Shown in pieces: positions 1 to 10,837 of a stretch of 64,000 nucleotides of DNA (positions are counted from its first letter, which is position 1; each line of letters opens with the position of its first letter). Made by a program: the position numbers and the translations under genes. The DNA is taken from contig JAAALK010000085.1 in the NCBI GenBank assembly GCA_019279435.1, forward strand, positions 434,001 through 498,000, in the 5' to 3' direction. Source of the stretch: Zizania palustris (lineage: Eukaryota > Streptophyta > Magnoliopsida > Poales > Poaceae). The notes below the pieces were generated by a model, which was not told where the DNA came from, did no database searches, and worked only from the letters and a program-made list of their open reading frames with translations.

Positions 1-1982
1 GTTTACCCGCCTCAATTCCTCCCTCATCCGAACCATCTCCGGGGTTTCTTCTGAGCGATGACGGCTGGACCCAACTCCGACGGAGCTCTGCGACGACTGA
101 GCTGACTTCTGAGCTCACACCGCTCTCGAGTCAATAACTCCATTGAACATGGAGTACCTGCAACATTAACAGGGGTTAGTTACCATCACAATACCATACA
201 CAAAACATTAATAAAAACACTGTCTCACCGTCCATGGCTTTTGCCACCTCCGCTGGAGTACATGGCCATTTGGTCCACAGGTTCTCTCCGCCAATCATAG
301 TCCTCTCCATGGAGTCGAACCATGTGTTCACCATACTGCGCCTGCAAAAAACATGTCCGATTAGCTAGACGCAGAAAAATGAAATTACGTAAACTCTTAA
401 TAACATCTCACCAAATGGTCCGTGGTTGTCTGGCTACACAAGACATCTGGCTGTGTCGGATCGCTTCCTTTGTGACCAGAGGTATACACCTCTATGTCAC
501 TTGGCACGTTGCCAGATTTAGCTTCCTGTACATTAGAAATGAGTTAGTCGCATTACAATGTATCTATAGCTAGAGAGTGACAGAAGGAGGTCTTACCAAG
601 CGTTTAGCGTGGCGAATATGTCCGTCGGCACCATATCTGTGCTTCGGATCCGTCCCGCGGCATTGTCTTTTCTGCTCGGAAGTCTTCTTAAATGCGGCTG
701 AAGACCAAATCTTGCAGAATTCGAAATAGGCGTCCTCACGGTTTGCAAACCACGGAATCCTCACCTGAACAGAGATGTTATTTGTATTATATGACAACAA
801 ATCTCAACAATCAAAGAGGTAAAAAGTTAGAATTGTTTACCGAACGGTATTCTTCTTCAGTCAAATAGATTGACGATGAGCCTGTCGCCTTGCTCATTCG
901 TTGCCCTAGCTTCTCCTTGTAGTAAGCATTGTTCACTTGAATGCGGGCATATGAAATGGCGTCCTTCACCACCTTATGTGCATTGTTGTTGAAGACTTGA
1001 AGGGCATGGTTATGGTGATTGCCGACTTCTGGCAAGCAAAAGCGTAACTGCAAAAGTAATTATTAGTACAGTGTTGTAACTCGAAAAGCCTAAAAGAAGA
1101 TTGAAAAAACACTTGCATACCCAGAAGTCATGAGACATCGCCCCCTGAGCAGTTACGTGGCGCCCGTCAGGAGCGAACCGGTACTGGTCCCATGTCTGGC
1201 ATAGAACCCGCTCACCGGTCGGCATTGTCAGCACCCCTGGGTAGTGCAGACGGCACAGGTTACCCAATATCTGGTTAACCTGCCTGACCCTCGAAGTGTC
1301 GTCGAACCGAGAGTCAATCCAAGATCTAGAAATACATAATAAATAAAGTTAATTAGTTTAGTGAAAGAAATTTTTTGAAAAAAAAAAAAGCAAAACAACA
1401 GAAGAGTATTACACTTACCCGTCACCAACAGGCGTAATCTCGATCTTGGCTCCACCGGAAGAGACTACTGGTGGAGCGACCAAGTGGCTCGTCCTGAAAG
1501 ATACTGAGGACCCGCCGGCAGCCTCAGCACCTTCCTCTTGACCCGCACCCTCCGGGAGATCCCCCTGCCCCGCACCCTCTGGGTCATCCCCCTGCCCCGC
1601 ACCCTCTGGGTCATCCCTCTGTGCCGCACACTCTGGGACATCCCCCTCCTGCCCCCCACCCACCGGATGATCCTCATGACCCGCACTCTCCAAGTGTTCT
1701 TCCTCCTACAAAACAGTATTGAAACAATTAGTAATAGTTTATAACTGGCATAAAAAACAATCTGAAAGTTACCTCATCATCTAGTTGAAATGCAATAGGC
1801 CGACCAATTAATGTCGGATCTATGCATCTCAGGAGCTGCTCTTGATGACGTCTGTTTGAAGAAGAGGAACTACCCTGGAATAGGGTGTCCTCCTAACTCG
1901 TCGGTGTACTCGCCGGAGTACTCGCCGATGAACTCCCCAAGCGGAAGAGCTTCCTCGTGACACTCCTCACCTTTTTTGACAT
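1..1982 (-). pseudogene. TNPA-like CACTA accessory protein gene (partial, multi-exon)
   Basis: Second gene of the CACTA element, resembling the plant Ptta/En/Spm transposase family (Pfam Transposase_24). TNPA-type proteins bind the subterminal repeats and act with the TNP2-type protein in excision. Exons can be followed from GT-AG sites and open frame: 1773-1982, 1419-1705, 1121-1325, 841-1047, 597-764, 412-525, 229-341 and 1-157 (running off the edge). The stretch 1325-597 carries the family-like core, with a Trp/Tyr/Phe-rich part around W-D-Q-Y-R-F and an N-R-E-D-A-Y-F-E-F motif. The ATG at 1982 is the first in the gene and begins M-S-K-K-V-R-S-V-T-R-K-L-F. Codon 30 is an in-frame TAG (1893-1895), hence the pseudogene label, although a different first exon would avoid it. 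Exon ends are by eye, and the C-terminus is missing. Confidence 0.7.
1541..1646 (-). repeat. 27-bp coding minisatellite in the TNPA-like gene
   Basis: About four direct copies of a 27-bp unit lie inside exon 1419-1705. Each adds a nine-residue Gly/Glu/Asp/Gln-rich block close to G-A-G-Q-G-D-D-P-E. The unit length is a multiple of three, so copy-number change keeps the frame. It probably encodes a disordered acidic linker. Confidence 0.75.
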
Positions 1983-2093
1983 CCTGTTCAAAATAAGCAC
2001 AAACAAGCATTTATTAGTAAAGAAGGTTAGTACATATGAAAAAACATGTAATATGAAGTATATTGCATATCCATGTATGAAAACAATTACTTG

Positions 2094-5000
2094 TCAATTA
2101 TCATCAAAATCATGATCAATTTGTCCTTTTCTCCCCAAAGCACGCCATGTTACTTTTTTCTTCTTATGTTGGTGTTTCCTTTTCTCGGGAACTGCCACAT
2201 CATTAGAATCGCCGAGAAAAGAATCTGTCGACGATTCTGACTCTACATTAAACGAAGTCGGCAATTCATCATCTTGATAAACCTCATCGACCTCTTCAAC
2301 CTCCAATTGATAAGCGTCATCACTAGGGGTGTGTAGACGTTCCCGAGGATTCACTTTGTAGACTACCCACCAAGCACTTAGTTTTTCACATGGGTAGGGC
2401 ATATAATACACCTGCTCGACTTGGTGAGCAAGGACAAAATTGTCGCAACCAGATAATCGTTCCGCGTGTTTGACTTCAACCATCCCAAATTGGTTTTCAC
2501 GAGTACCATGTTTAGGGTTGAACCAATCACAATAGAAGAAGACTACTTTAATCTCCTTATTCCCGGCAAATTTGTACTCGATTATATTTTTCATGATTCC
2601 ATAATACATAGTTTCGTGTCCTTGTCCATCAACGACCCTTGTAACAACTCCAGTATTAGTTGTTGCCGCTAGAGGTCGATATGCTTCAAAAATAGTTGAA
2701 CGGAAGCGGAAACCATTAACATCATAGCGACCGTAACTTTTGGCACTAATACTCCCGTAAGAGAGTTGTCGCAAGTCTATATGTATATTGTCAGCGGCAC
2801 GCACTGCAAATCATAAGAGATTATAAGATAATTAACCTAGTAGAGTAAAATAATACGTGTCAGAAAAGGTAAGGATTTACATGTTCTCTGAACCAAGTGA
2901 GAAAACTAGGCCTGCCATTTACTCCTTCTCGACGCAATTTATCTAATTGCTTCTCCGTTGGTTGACGACCAGACGTCAAGTATTTCGAATCAAACATACT
3001 GTCAATGTAACGAATAGGTAAACAAACGGGTATAAAATTTGGAGGTAAAATATAAAACTAAAACGAATTACTTACGCGAAATATTGTTCCATCTCTTCCA
3101 TATTTGAGTACATGTAGAGCAAGGCATTTGTTCGTTCTTCCTGAGTTACATAATATGTCGTGGAGACACCAACAGTTATGCCCTTCCACCCAAATATTTG
3201 GAGATCACTACAAGGATGGTCTTCATCCATATGGTACCGTGTAGCAGGTGTGTTGACATTGTGATGCTCAGCGAAGTATACACTAGTGAAGTATGCTATC
3301 TCTTTCAATTTAAATTCTTCTGCGATGCAACCTTCAACTCTGGCCTTATTACCAACCATCGCTCTAAGCTTCTTTAGGGACCTTTCAATATGATACATCC
3401 ACCTATATTGCACAGGGCCACCTACCTTAGCTTCATATGGCAGATGAACCAGTAAATGTTGCATTGGATTGAAGAACCCTGGAGGGAATATTTTTTCCAG
3501 TTTACATAAAAGCACCGGGATCTCTTTCTCTAGCATCTCCATCATATCTTTCTTAATTTCTTTCGCACAAAGTTGTCTATAAAAATAGCTCAGCTCAGAT
3601 AACGCCTTCCACACATCATCATTCAGGTACCCACGAAACATTACAGGAAGGAGTCTTTCCATTATTATGTGGTAATCGTGACTTTTCAATCCATTTAATT
3701 TCTCGGTCTTCAAGTTCACAGCTCTTCTAAATCCCGCGGCGTAACCATCTGGGAATTTCAAATTTTTCAACCACCTCATTACTTGTTTTTTTCTTTAGGT
3801 TTTAAACAAAATGGGGCACGTGGCTTGCCACCACTATTCGTCAACTCAAGGGTTGGTCGATTACAAATCTCAGCTAAATCTCTTCTCGCCTTTACATTAT
3901 CTTTTTTCCTGTCAGTAAAATCCATACATGTACTTATAATGCTTTCACCAACATTACGTTCCTGATGCATAACGTCAATGTTGTGCATCAGAATTAGTGA
4001 TTTGACATACGGCAGTTCCCATAAGCCACATATGTGGGTCCAATTATGTTCGGTTCCGAATCCTACAAATCCATCCTCATTTTCATTAAGGACCAACTCA
4101 TTCAACATATCAGCGATTTCTGTACCATTTAAACGCCTTGGTGGTCCCTTTACAACAATGCTGTCCTTCTTGACATTGTTCCTCTGTAACCTAAATGGGT
4201 GATTCATGGGCAAAAAGCATCTATGGCAATCAAAGTAACAAATCTTTCCCCCGAAGTTCAGACGGAAACAATCTGTGTCCTTCGCACATATCGGGCATGT
4301 CAACCTTCCATGACAACTCCAACTAGAAAAAATACCGTATGCCGGAAAATCGTGGACCGACCACAGATACGCAACTCGAAGATTGAATTTTTGTTTCTGG
4401 TCATAGTCATATGCTTCAACTCCTTTCCACAATTGTTTCAACTCTTCAATTAAGGGCTTCAGCATCACGTTTAGTCGTGTTCCAGGATGATCTAGACCGG
4501 GTATAATGAGACACAGGAACATAAATTCATATTTCATACAAAATGAAGGTGGAAGGTTGTATGGAATAGCAAACACGGGCCAACAAGAGTACGACGATGC
4601 CGTTACATTGAAAGGCGTGAATCCATCAGTTGCCAACCCGATGCGAACATTCCTTGCATCACTAGCAAAGTCTGCATCAAAATCATCTAGAGCCTTCCAT
4701 GCCGCACCATCAGATGGGTGCACCATTACTTGATTATTCTCACGTACACCTTCTTTATGCCATCGCATATGTCTAGCGGTTTTCTTTGATAGAAACAATC
4801 GTTTCACCCGAGGTGTAAGAGGCATGTAACGAAGTTGCTTATGAGCAACCTCTGTCGTCACCTTCTCTCCGTATTCATTTACGACCTCTACGAATCTCGG
4901 TTTACCACATTTTAAGCATTTCACCTCATTACTATGTTCTTTCCAGAACAGCATACAATTATCTCGGCACACATCAATCTTCTCATACTCCATACCGAGA

Positions 5001-5599
5001 GCAGAAAGCATTTTCTTTGACTGATACATGTCTTTCGGCACCTTATGGTTCTTAGGAAGGATATCGCTGATCAGATTCAAGAGCTCCTTATAACAATTGT
5101 TTGAAAATGCAAACTTTGACTTAATAGCCATAATACGAGTCACAAAAGCGAGAACGCTTACGGTGGTGTGCTCATGCAATGGCTCTTCTGAAGCTCGAAG
5201 GATGTCGAAAAACTTTTGAACCTCCGGTGTTGGAGGATCCTCGGGGTTTGATTCAAACTCTGGTCGTATAGCATCAACCATATCATCCATCCTATCGTCA
5301 GCAACGCTATCATCTTCTTCTTCCACTACTAATACCGTTTTTTCACGGCCTGTCTCGCCGTGAAAAGACCAAACTTCATAACCTGGCACGAAACCATATT
5401 TGCAAATATGCAATGACAACGTCCTCTTGTCTTGCCAACGAGAATTTCTGCACTTCATGCATGAGCACCTCGCGCCAGTGTTTGTTGTCAAAGCGAATGC
5501 ACGATCAACAAATTTCTCAGCGTTGATTACCCACTCCCTCGTGTGAGCTCCACTTTTCATCCAACCACTATACATCCACCGTCGGTCGTCCTCAGCCAT
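2094..5599 (-). pseudogene. TNP2-like CACTA transposase gene, frameshifted
   Basis: The enzyme of the CACTA element, which cuts at the CACTA ends. The start is taken at the ATG at 5599, giving M-A-E-D-D-R-R-W-M-Y-S-G-W, the usual opening of the transposase-associated domain (about residues 3-75, with Cys pairs near C-S-C-M-K-C). The Tnp2 core follows, including H-N-I-D-V-M-H-Q-E-R-N-V near 3990. Then come a DUF4218-like region (3779-3076) with conserved H-D-Y-H and M-H-L-type helices, and a DUF4216-like C-terminal exon (2803-2094) with F-F-Y-C-D-W-F and a Lys-rich tail. Likely exons are 3076-5599, 2881-2998 and 2094-2803. The reading frame breaks at a run of seven A (minus strand, 3786-3792): the first frame ends at 3779 and the family sequence continues in another frame. 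The second exon join is also one base out of frame with the sites chosen, so an unseen splice site or a second break is possible. Confidence 0.88.
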
Positions 5600-7119
5600 T
5601 CTATATGCAAAACATTCATTCAATCAAGGGGCTCGCAACATACACACACCCTGGCCACCCTCCGCCTCCGCCTCCGGACAACGGAGGGGAAGTAGAGGCG
5701 GCCGAGCGGCCGGCGACGCAAGGGGAAGCAGAGCCCGCCGGCGACGCGATTCACCATGGCGTCCGGCGGTGACCGCCTGGACGCCTAGTCGGCGTAGGCG
5801 ATGTCGTGACAACCATGGTCTATAGGAAAAGATAGGTCCTAAACCCACCCAAGAGTGACCGACAAAACGTGGTATTTATGACGAGCCATGAGTCCGAACG
5901 AAATTTCAGCAGCATAACCCCGTTGTTCTCCAATTGAACGCCTGATAGTGGTGCAATGGAGAACAATAAGGTTATGTTACTGAAATCCCATTCGGACTCA
6001 TGACTCATCATAAAACCACGCTTTGTCGCCCACTCTGAGGCTGTCCAAAAAGGGACAATTCCGGACCTACACATCTCACACGCATGACACGTGTGAGACA
6101 TGTTGGTCCGAAACGGGTGACACATAGGTTTCGTTACACTATCTACGTTGTTGTCAAATAAAAAATTGCATATGAAAAGAAGTATATATAATAAAGTATA
6201 TATAGATATAATACTAATCACCCAATGAAATCATGCATAATTTATACATAATATCACACATATATTGCATATGAAAAAAGAATATCACATATAAAACAAG
6301 ATTCATACTATCATTCAACATTTCCTCTCTATACACGTCTATTAGAGTGTATCTGCTCATGCATACCAATGACAAAATTCATAAAATTCATGTATGATCA
6401 TGACGGTCTAGAATATCAAATAATCAAAGCCAATTAATTTGAGTGTTTTAAATCCTTTTGTAGAATGCATGTACAAGTGTTTTTTCTTAACTATAATAGA
6501 ACAAATTAAAAAAAAGATATTAGTGGACTATAAAGCTATCTATATGTCTCCATAATTTAATATTGGAATAATCCATATCATTCATTTAATTCATCAATTG
6601 ACAAAATTTAATCCATATCTATCTATACGTCTCTACCAATTCAATTTACCAATGAAACAATTCACAAATAAAAAGCGAAAAAATTCGTAAAGCGGTGAAA
6701 AAAATTACTTTGTGATTTGTGTAGGCCGGCGGACGGCGACGGCTCGTGGCGGTCGGATCGGGGACGGCGGCCGTGACGGGTGGCGCTGGCCGGGCAGCGG
6801 TGTTGGAGACGGCGGTGGGGCGGACGGCGGCGATGGCCGGGAGGGGGCGGTGGCCGGCGGTCGAGGTGGCCGGGAGGCGGCCGGGCGGGCGGCGGCCAAG
6901 GCAGCGAAGCGGCGGCGGGCTGGGCGCGGGAGGCGGCGGCGGCGTGGAGCGCGCGGGACCGTGCGGCCGGCGGCGGCGGTGGTCGTCCGACGGCGGCGGG
7001 AGGCGGCAGGCGCAGGAGGCGGCGGGCGCAGGAGCAGCGGCGGCGTGGAACGGGCTGGGCGCGCGTGTACAGGGAGTTAGGGCTCCCTGTACGCGCGCGC
7101 GTTTGGGGGAAAAGCCCCA
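5600..7119 (-). promoter_or_regulatory. CACTA 5' leader and promoter region
   Basis: No supportable coding exon lies between the transposase start and the subterminal repeats. 6040-6700 is AT-rich with no recognisable signal. 6718-7080 is extremely GC-rich and CpG-rich and opens false reading frames of Gly/Arg/Pro/Ala in all phases. A GC-rich subterminal or untranslated first exon next to the right end is usual for En/Spm-type elements (there, the region is a methylation target). A long inverted repeat at 5851-6036 is listed separately. Confidence 0.5.
5851..6036. repeat. Long inverted repeat (hairpin) in the CACTA leader
   Basis: Arms at about 5851-5934 and 5953-6036 are reverse complements over roughly 84 bp with some mismatches and a loop of about 18 bp. 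Matching pieces are, for example, GCCATGAGTCCGAACG on the left against CATTCGGACTCATGAC on the right. A transcript through the transposase leader would fold into one long imperfect hairpin. Confidence 0.8.
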
Positions 7120-7348
7120 TAACTTCCGTCAGCCAGCATTAAAGCCGACGGAAGTTAGCTAACTTTCGTCGGCTTTAATGCTGGCCGACGGAAGTTATGG
7201 GGATCCGATCGGCCGCGGAAAAACCCCCGCTAACTTCCATCGGCCATTGTCAGAAGCCGACGGAAGTTAAGTTAACTTCCGTCGGCCCCTGGAGGCCGAC
7301 GGAAGTTATTTATCTTCCGTCGGCTTTTGGGAAAGCCGACGGAAGTTT
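7120..7348. repeat. CACTA subterminal repeats (TNPA-type binding sites)
   Basis: Ten copies or near copies of GCCGACGGAAGTTA lie in about 230 bp, mostly alternating in orientation: near 7120, 7144, 7160, 7183, 7231, 7256, 7273, 7294, 7312 and 7335. Several adjacent pairs face each other and could form hairpins (for example 7144-7197). In En/Spm the TNPA protein binds such motifs to bring the ends together; binding here is inferred from position and repetition. Confidence 0.9.
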
Positions 7349-7352
7349 ATCG

Positions 7353-7365
7353 TTTTCCTGTAGTG
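7353..7365 (-). other. CACTA terminal inverted repeat (right end)
   Basis: On the minus strand this reads CACTACAGGAAAA inward from 7365. It begins with the diagnostic CACTA and joins directly to the subterminal repeats. The partner TIR is outside the window. Confidence 0.9.
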
Positions 7366-7383
7366 AAAAGCCCTAGGGGGAAA

Positions 7384-10300
7384 CTACACCTTTGGGTCAA
7401 GGAGGTTCGAGGAAGGCTCGACCAGAGGGGTTCGTCCATCCAAGCCTTTATCGCGCCCAAGCCCTCCTCCTTCCAAGCGGCCCGAAGGGCTTTCCAAGCC
7501 TGCGCGACTGTGGGAGTCGGGGAGAGAAGGCGACTCCCCCCGAAAGCGACCGTAGATGAGTCCGAGGCCAAAGGCAAGACGCCTCCAGAGGCCTCCAGAT
7601 GGTGAAGGACGTCGAGGGCGGCCACTCGCCCTGACACCTCCCCGTATCTGGATGCCATGGAGTCCACCTGCCGAACAGCAGCATGTATGAACCTCAGCCG
7701 GCGGCTGAGGGGCTACCGAGCGGCAGCGAAAGGCGCGCATCCTGTCCCGAAGTGCTCCAAGACACCTCAAAGAGCCCCACCGCCTCAGTTGTAGTCTTCT
7801 CGCCCTGGGCTAGACCTTCGGTCATCGCCTCATTCTGGGCCAAGAGGTCCGCGATGGTCCGCTCCAGCTTGATCCCTTGGATCTTTAGGATTTCACCGGC
7901 GGCCACCTTCGAGCGGAGCTCGTCGACTTCGGCAACTTGGGCCTTGAGCGCGTCGACCTCAGCAGCTCGGGTCCGGAGCTCGTCTACATCGGCAACTTGG
8001 GCCATGAGCGCATTGACCTCAGCAGCGTGAACCCGGAGCTCTTCGACTTTGGCAACTTGGGCCCGAAGCACGTCGATCTCCGCGACCTGAGCCCGAAACC
8101 CATCAACCTCGGCGACCTGGGCGTGAAGGCCAACGATCTCTGCTTCCAGCGTGTGGAGCCGATCCACTTCGGTGGCACGCTCCTTGGCAGCTTCTTCAAT
8201 AGTTTCAGCGTGCTCACGGAGCCTCGAGGCCTCGCGCTTGTGATAGATCCGTTCAGGAGAGAGGGACACCAGCGACCCTTGTGCCAAGGAAACTATCTGC
8301 GCACAATGGTATGAAAAAGTAAGGCGGAGGCAAAAGGGAGGAGCTAGGGGCTCGGTCGGTAGCGCTGGGAGGGTTTACTTGGCTCGCTGCACTCTCGATA
8401 GCAAAGCCGAGGTCAGCCCCATCCGACCGGCTGATCTCCGACACAAGCTCAGTGCCTCTTAGTCCTAAGACTAGTGGAGGGGCGCTGTCCTTGTCGCAAA
8501 CTCCGGGGCCAGATTCCACGAAAGGAACCAGGAGTCTGCAGTCGAAGGGACCTCGGCTCGCGGGGCGGCACCCATGTGGGTCCTCTCCGAGTACACCTCT
8601 TCGTCTGATTCCGAGACCTCCATTACGTCGACGAGGGCCTTGGCTCTCGCGTTGGCAGCGTCTCCAGAAGGCATAGGCGGCAAAGTCAGAGCCTGAACTG
8701 AAGCACCTGCCCAAGCGAGGTAAGTCATAAGGTAACAAAGTAAATGAAATCTGTGGGGTAGAGAAGAGACCTGCGCAAAACTCCCTACCTTTGTTCCCGC
8801 CCCCGGGCAGGGCATCCAAGGAGCGCACGGTTGCGGGGGATTCAGGCTGAAAGAAGAACACATCCATTGAGTTCTCCGGAGAGCCGACCAGCGCCGCGAC
8901 ATTGGCGCTCCACACCACTTCTGCCAGGGGATTGGCCAACCCCCTGAGGTCCAGGTTGTCCGCCTCCCGACTCCCGTGGGAGCTTGCAGGGACATCCTCT
9001 GATACCAGGCTGGGGGGAAGTAGACCGCGGGGTAGCCCTCGCTCCGGCATCGCCTGCCCTTGGTTCAGAACCCAGGGGTGCGAGGTGGATCTTCCGAGGC
9101 TAGAGCCCCACTGCCTCCATCGCCGGGTACTGAGCATCTTGGCCGAGATGTACCAGAATCTATCATAGGAGCGTTCGGCTCTGTTTCAGTCCCCCCTCTA
9201 AGGGACTCCCCTTCGGAGCTAGAGTTGGAGGAAGGAAGCGGGGAGAGACGCTTTGGATCCTTCGAAGTCTTCTTCAAGGGGCGCTTCAAGGACTCCGTGG
9301 AATTAGAGTCTGCTGCTCTCTTCTTTGACGCTGGACCCAGGGCCCCTGCATCCGGGAGGCATGGAGGAGGATGCTTGAGCGCGCTGCACACGCGGTTGAA
9401 TCGCTCCGAGAATCTTGTCCGCAATTCAGGCCACCAACTCCGGGGTGTTGACCACGAGCGACCCTACAAGACAAGGTGAGTACTCAATACCTCGGCTAAC
9501 CCTTGAAATTGTGAGTGACTCATCGCAGGAAAGGTAAAGCAGTCAAACCTAGCGAACTGACGAATGCCTCCGAAGGCGACCAATCCTACACACTTCAGAG
9601 TGATACCGGCCATGCCTCCTTTAGGGGAGGGATCTCGAGGGCAACGAACTCCTCCGCCAAATCCCGCATGCTCATCCGGCGGGCAACAATATGGAGAAGC
9701 CGAACACGGGGGGAGACCGAACCATTGTCGACCTCGATGTTCTCCTCCGTCCGGAACCAGATATGGCGCGGAGGCCCTGTCAGTCTGGAGTCTAGCCCCA
9801 CTCTGACGTAGAACCAATGGCGTATCCACTTAGAATACCACTGTTCGTTATTGGCCTTCGCAGGGAAGAAATCGACGTACTTCTTCCGGAGTTGAAAGTT
9901 AATGCTCCCGTAGTCCAGCACCAGGTTCCATTTCTTCTTTGGTTGGCAGCACGCTTAGTGTATTTTGGCGAAGACCTCTACTCGTCCTTCGCAACCTTCC
10001 ACCACATGGTTGGGGCAGCTCAAGGTGAAACTCATCGAGGTCCCCCGCCAAGAGTTCCGAGGCAAGGAACCCGAGCCCCACATCAAAGAACGCCTCGAAC
10101 ACGATGACTTCTCCTTCGCGTGGCTCTGGATGGTCTCCTGGTCTAGCTTTCTGGTCTCCACACCGGGGCCAAGGCGGTGTCAGACTGCCAGCGCGATCGA
10201 CTCAGTCGTGCAAGCCGACTTCTCCAGCACCAACGTATGCTCCCAAAACCTCTCTGATGCTGGTCGGAGCTCTCAGGGATCGCGGGTCTATGCCGAGTTG

Positions 10301-10391
10301 GGGACCATCGCTGCCGCCGTGGCCGCAGCCGCTTGGTGCTGCAGGAGAATCGGGGGTCGACCGCAGAAGGAAGCCCTCTCTCCCCTGACAT
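7384..10391 (-). pseudogene. Tat-1 antisense gene (putative gypsy-type transposon protein), broken
   Basis: A protein-coding gene opposite to gag-pol, related to the plant family annotated as putative gypsy-type transposon domain (Pfam Transposase_28); its biochemical role is unknown. The start at 10391 reads M-S-G-E-R-G-L-P-S-A-V-D-P-R-F, matching the Tat-2 copy start. The conserved core is clearest at 9921-9595 (Q-W-Y-S-K-W-I-R-H-W-F-Y-V-R-V-G-L, then R-M-S-M-R-D-L-A-E-E-F). A Ser/Pro-rich hinge follows (9424-8900) and then a long heptad region at 8287-7694 with repeated A-Q-V-A-E-V-D blocks, a strong coiled coil. The frame changes several times: some shifts are introns, shared with the Tat-2 copy, others decay. 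The CACTA insertion at 7366 removes the last exon. Confidence 0.7.
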
Positions 10392-10517
10392 CTCTGGAGG
10401 TGATGGCTTAGGAGGGATGAAGCTGAAAGCGATGCGCGCAAGGGTAGTAGCTGAGTGCAGGGCGTGGGCGAGGCTTGCGAAACGGTGGAGAGTGACGAGT
10501 CATGGCCAAAGGAGATG

Positions 10518-10524
10518 ATTTATA
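10518..10524 (-). promoter_or_regulatory. TATA box of the Tat-1 antisense gene
   Basis: TATAAAT on the minus strand, about 127 bp upstream of the antisense start codon at 10391. The same arrangement occurs in Tat-2 and Tat-3, which supports a real promoter. Confidence 0.55.
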
Positions 10525-10808
10525 CACGCGAGTCGGCGCCGGGTTCATTAAATGTCCCGTCGTTCTAAGTCCTCCCAAGGATCGGCATGCAGCGTGAGAC
10601 GATCGCAATAAAACTGCTTTCGGGCTTAGCGCCTTGGGCAGGTTCCACGGCATCAGGGGGGAGGTCCATCTGCCACGAATGTCCAGGTCCTTCCAGAGTT
10701 CCGCGTCCGCATTACAATAGACCCTCGGTGAGTTCGACTTTCGGTAAGACATTACATTGAGATTATTTTTGGTGCTCCCTCCCGTCTCTTTGTGCAGGAC
10801 CATCGAAT

Positions 10809-10837
10809 GGAAGAAAGCGAGGGGCTACTATTGGGGG
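10809..10837 (+). other. Tat-1 polypurine tract and 9-bp LTR stub
   Basis: GAAGAAAGCGAGGGGCTAC (10810-10828) matches the Tat-2 polypurine tract. It is followed by TATTGGGGG, the start of an LTR in which the expected TG has become TA. Sire-A sequence begins immediately after. Confidence 0.65.

Larger units (their letters stand above)
1..7365 (-). mobile_element. CACTA (En/Spm) DNA transposon, right part
   Basis: This is the promoter-proximal part of an autonomous-type CACTA element whose genes run leftwards. Seen: a terminal CACTACAGGAAAA (minus strand) ending at 7365, ten subterminal 14-bp motifs in alternating orientation just inside, a TNP2-like transposase gene and then a TNPA-like gene, the standard En/Spm order. 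Sequence right of 7365 is Tat gypsy sequence that aligns with the intact antisense gene of Tat-2 near 31780, so the element sits inside Tat-1. CACTA elements make 3-bp target duplications; the right flank is AAA (7366-7368), but the left end is outside the window, so this is unverified. Transposition by this copy alone is unlikely because both genes carry breaks. Confidence 0.9.
7366..10837 (+). mobile_element. Tat-1: Tat-type gypsy element, 3' part
   Basis: Sequence from 7366 to 10837 matches 31780-35469 of Tat-2 in order: antisense gene, its promoter, polypurine tract, then the LTR start. Only nine bases of LTR remain (10829-10837) before Sire-A begins. The gag-pol part lies left of the CACTA insertion, outside the window. 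The LTR end is probably 42012-42543. Confidence 0.75.

Noticed and set aside
322..573. 83-residue plus-strand frame
   Set aside because: Lies opposite TNPA-like exons and introns; shadow of the minus-strand gene.
5851..6036. The CACTA hairpin as a copy of rice miR820
   Set aside because: I do not recognise a miR820-like mature sequence in the arms; only the principle is similar.
6662..7162. Overlapping GC-rich frames on both strands near the CACTA end
   Set aside because: Low-complexity Gly/Arg/Pro/Ala in all phases, caused by composition.
8253..9137. 294-residue frame as an independent gene
   Set aside because: It crosses likely introns of the Tat-1 antisense gene and changes character along its length; better seen as part of that broken gene.
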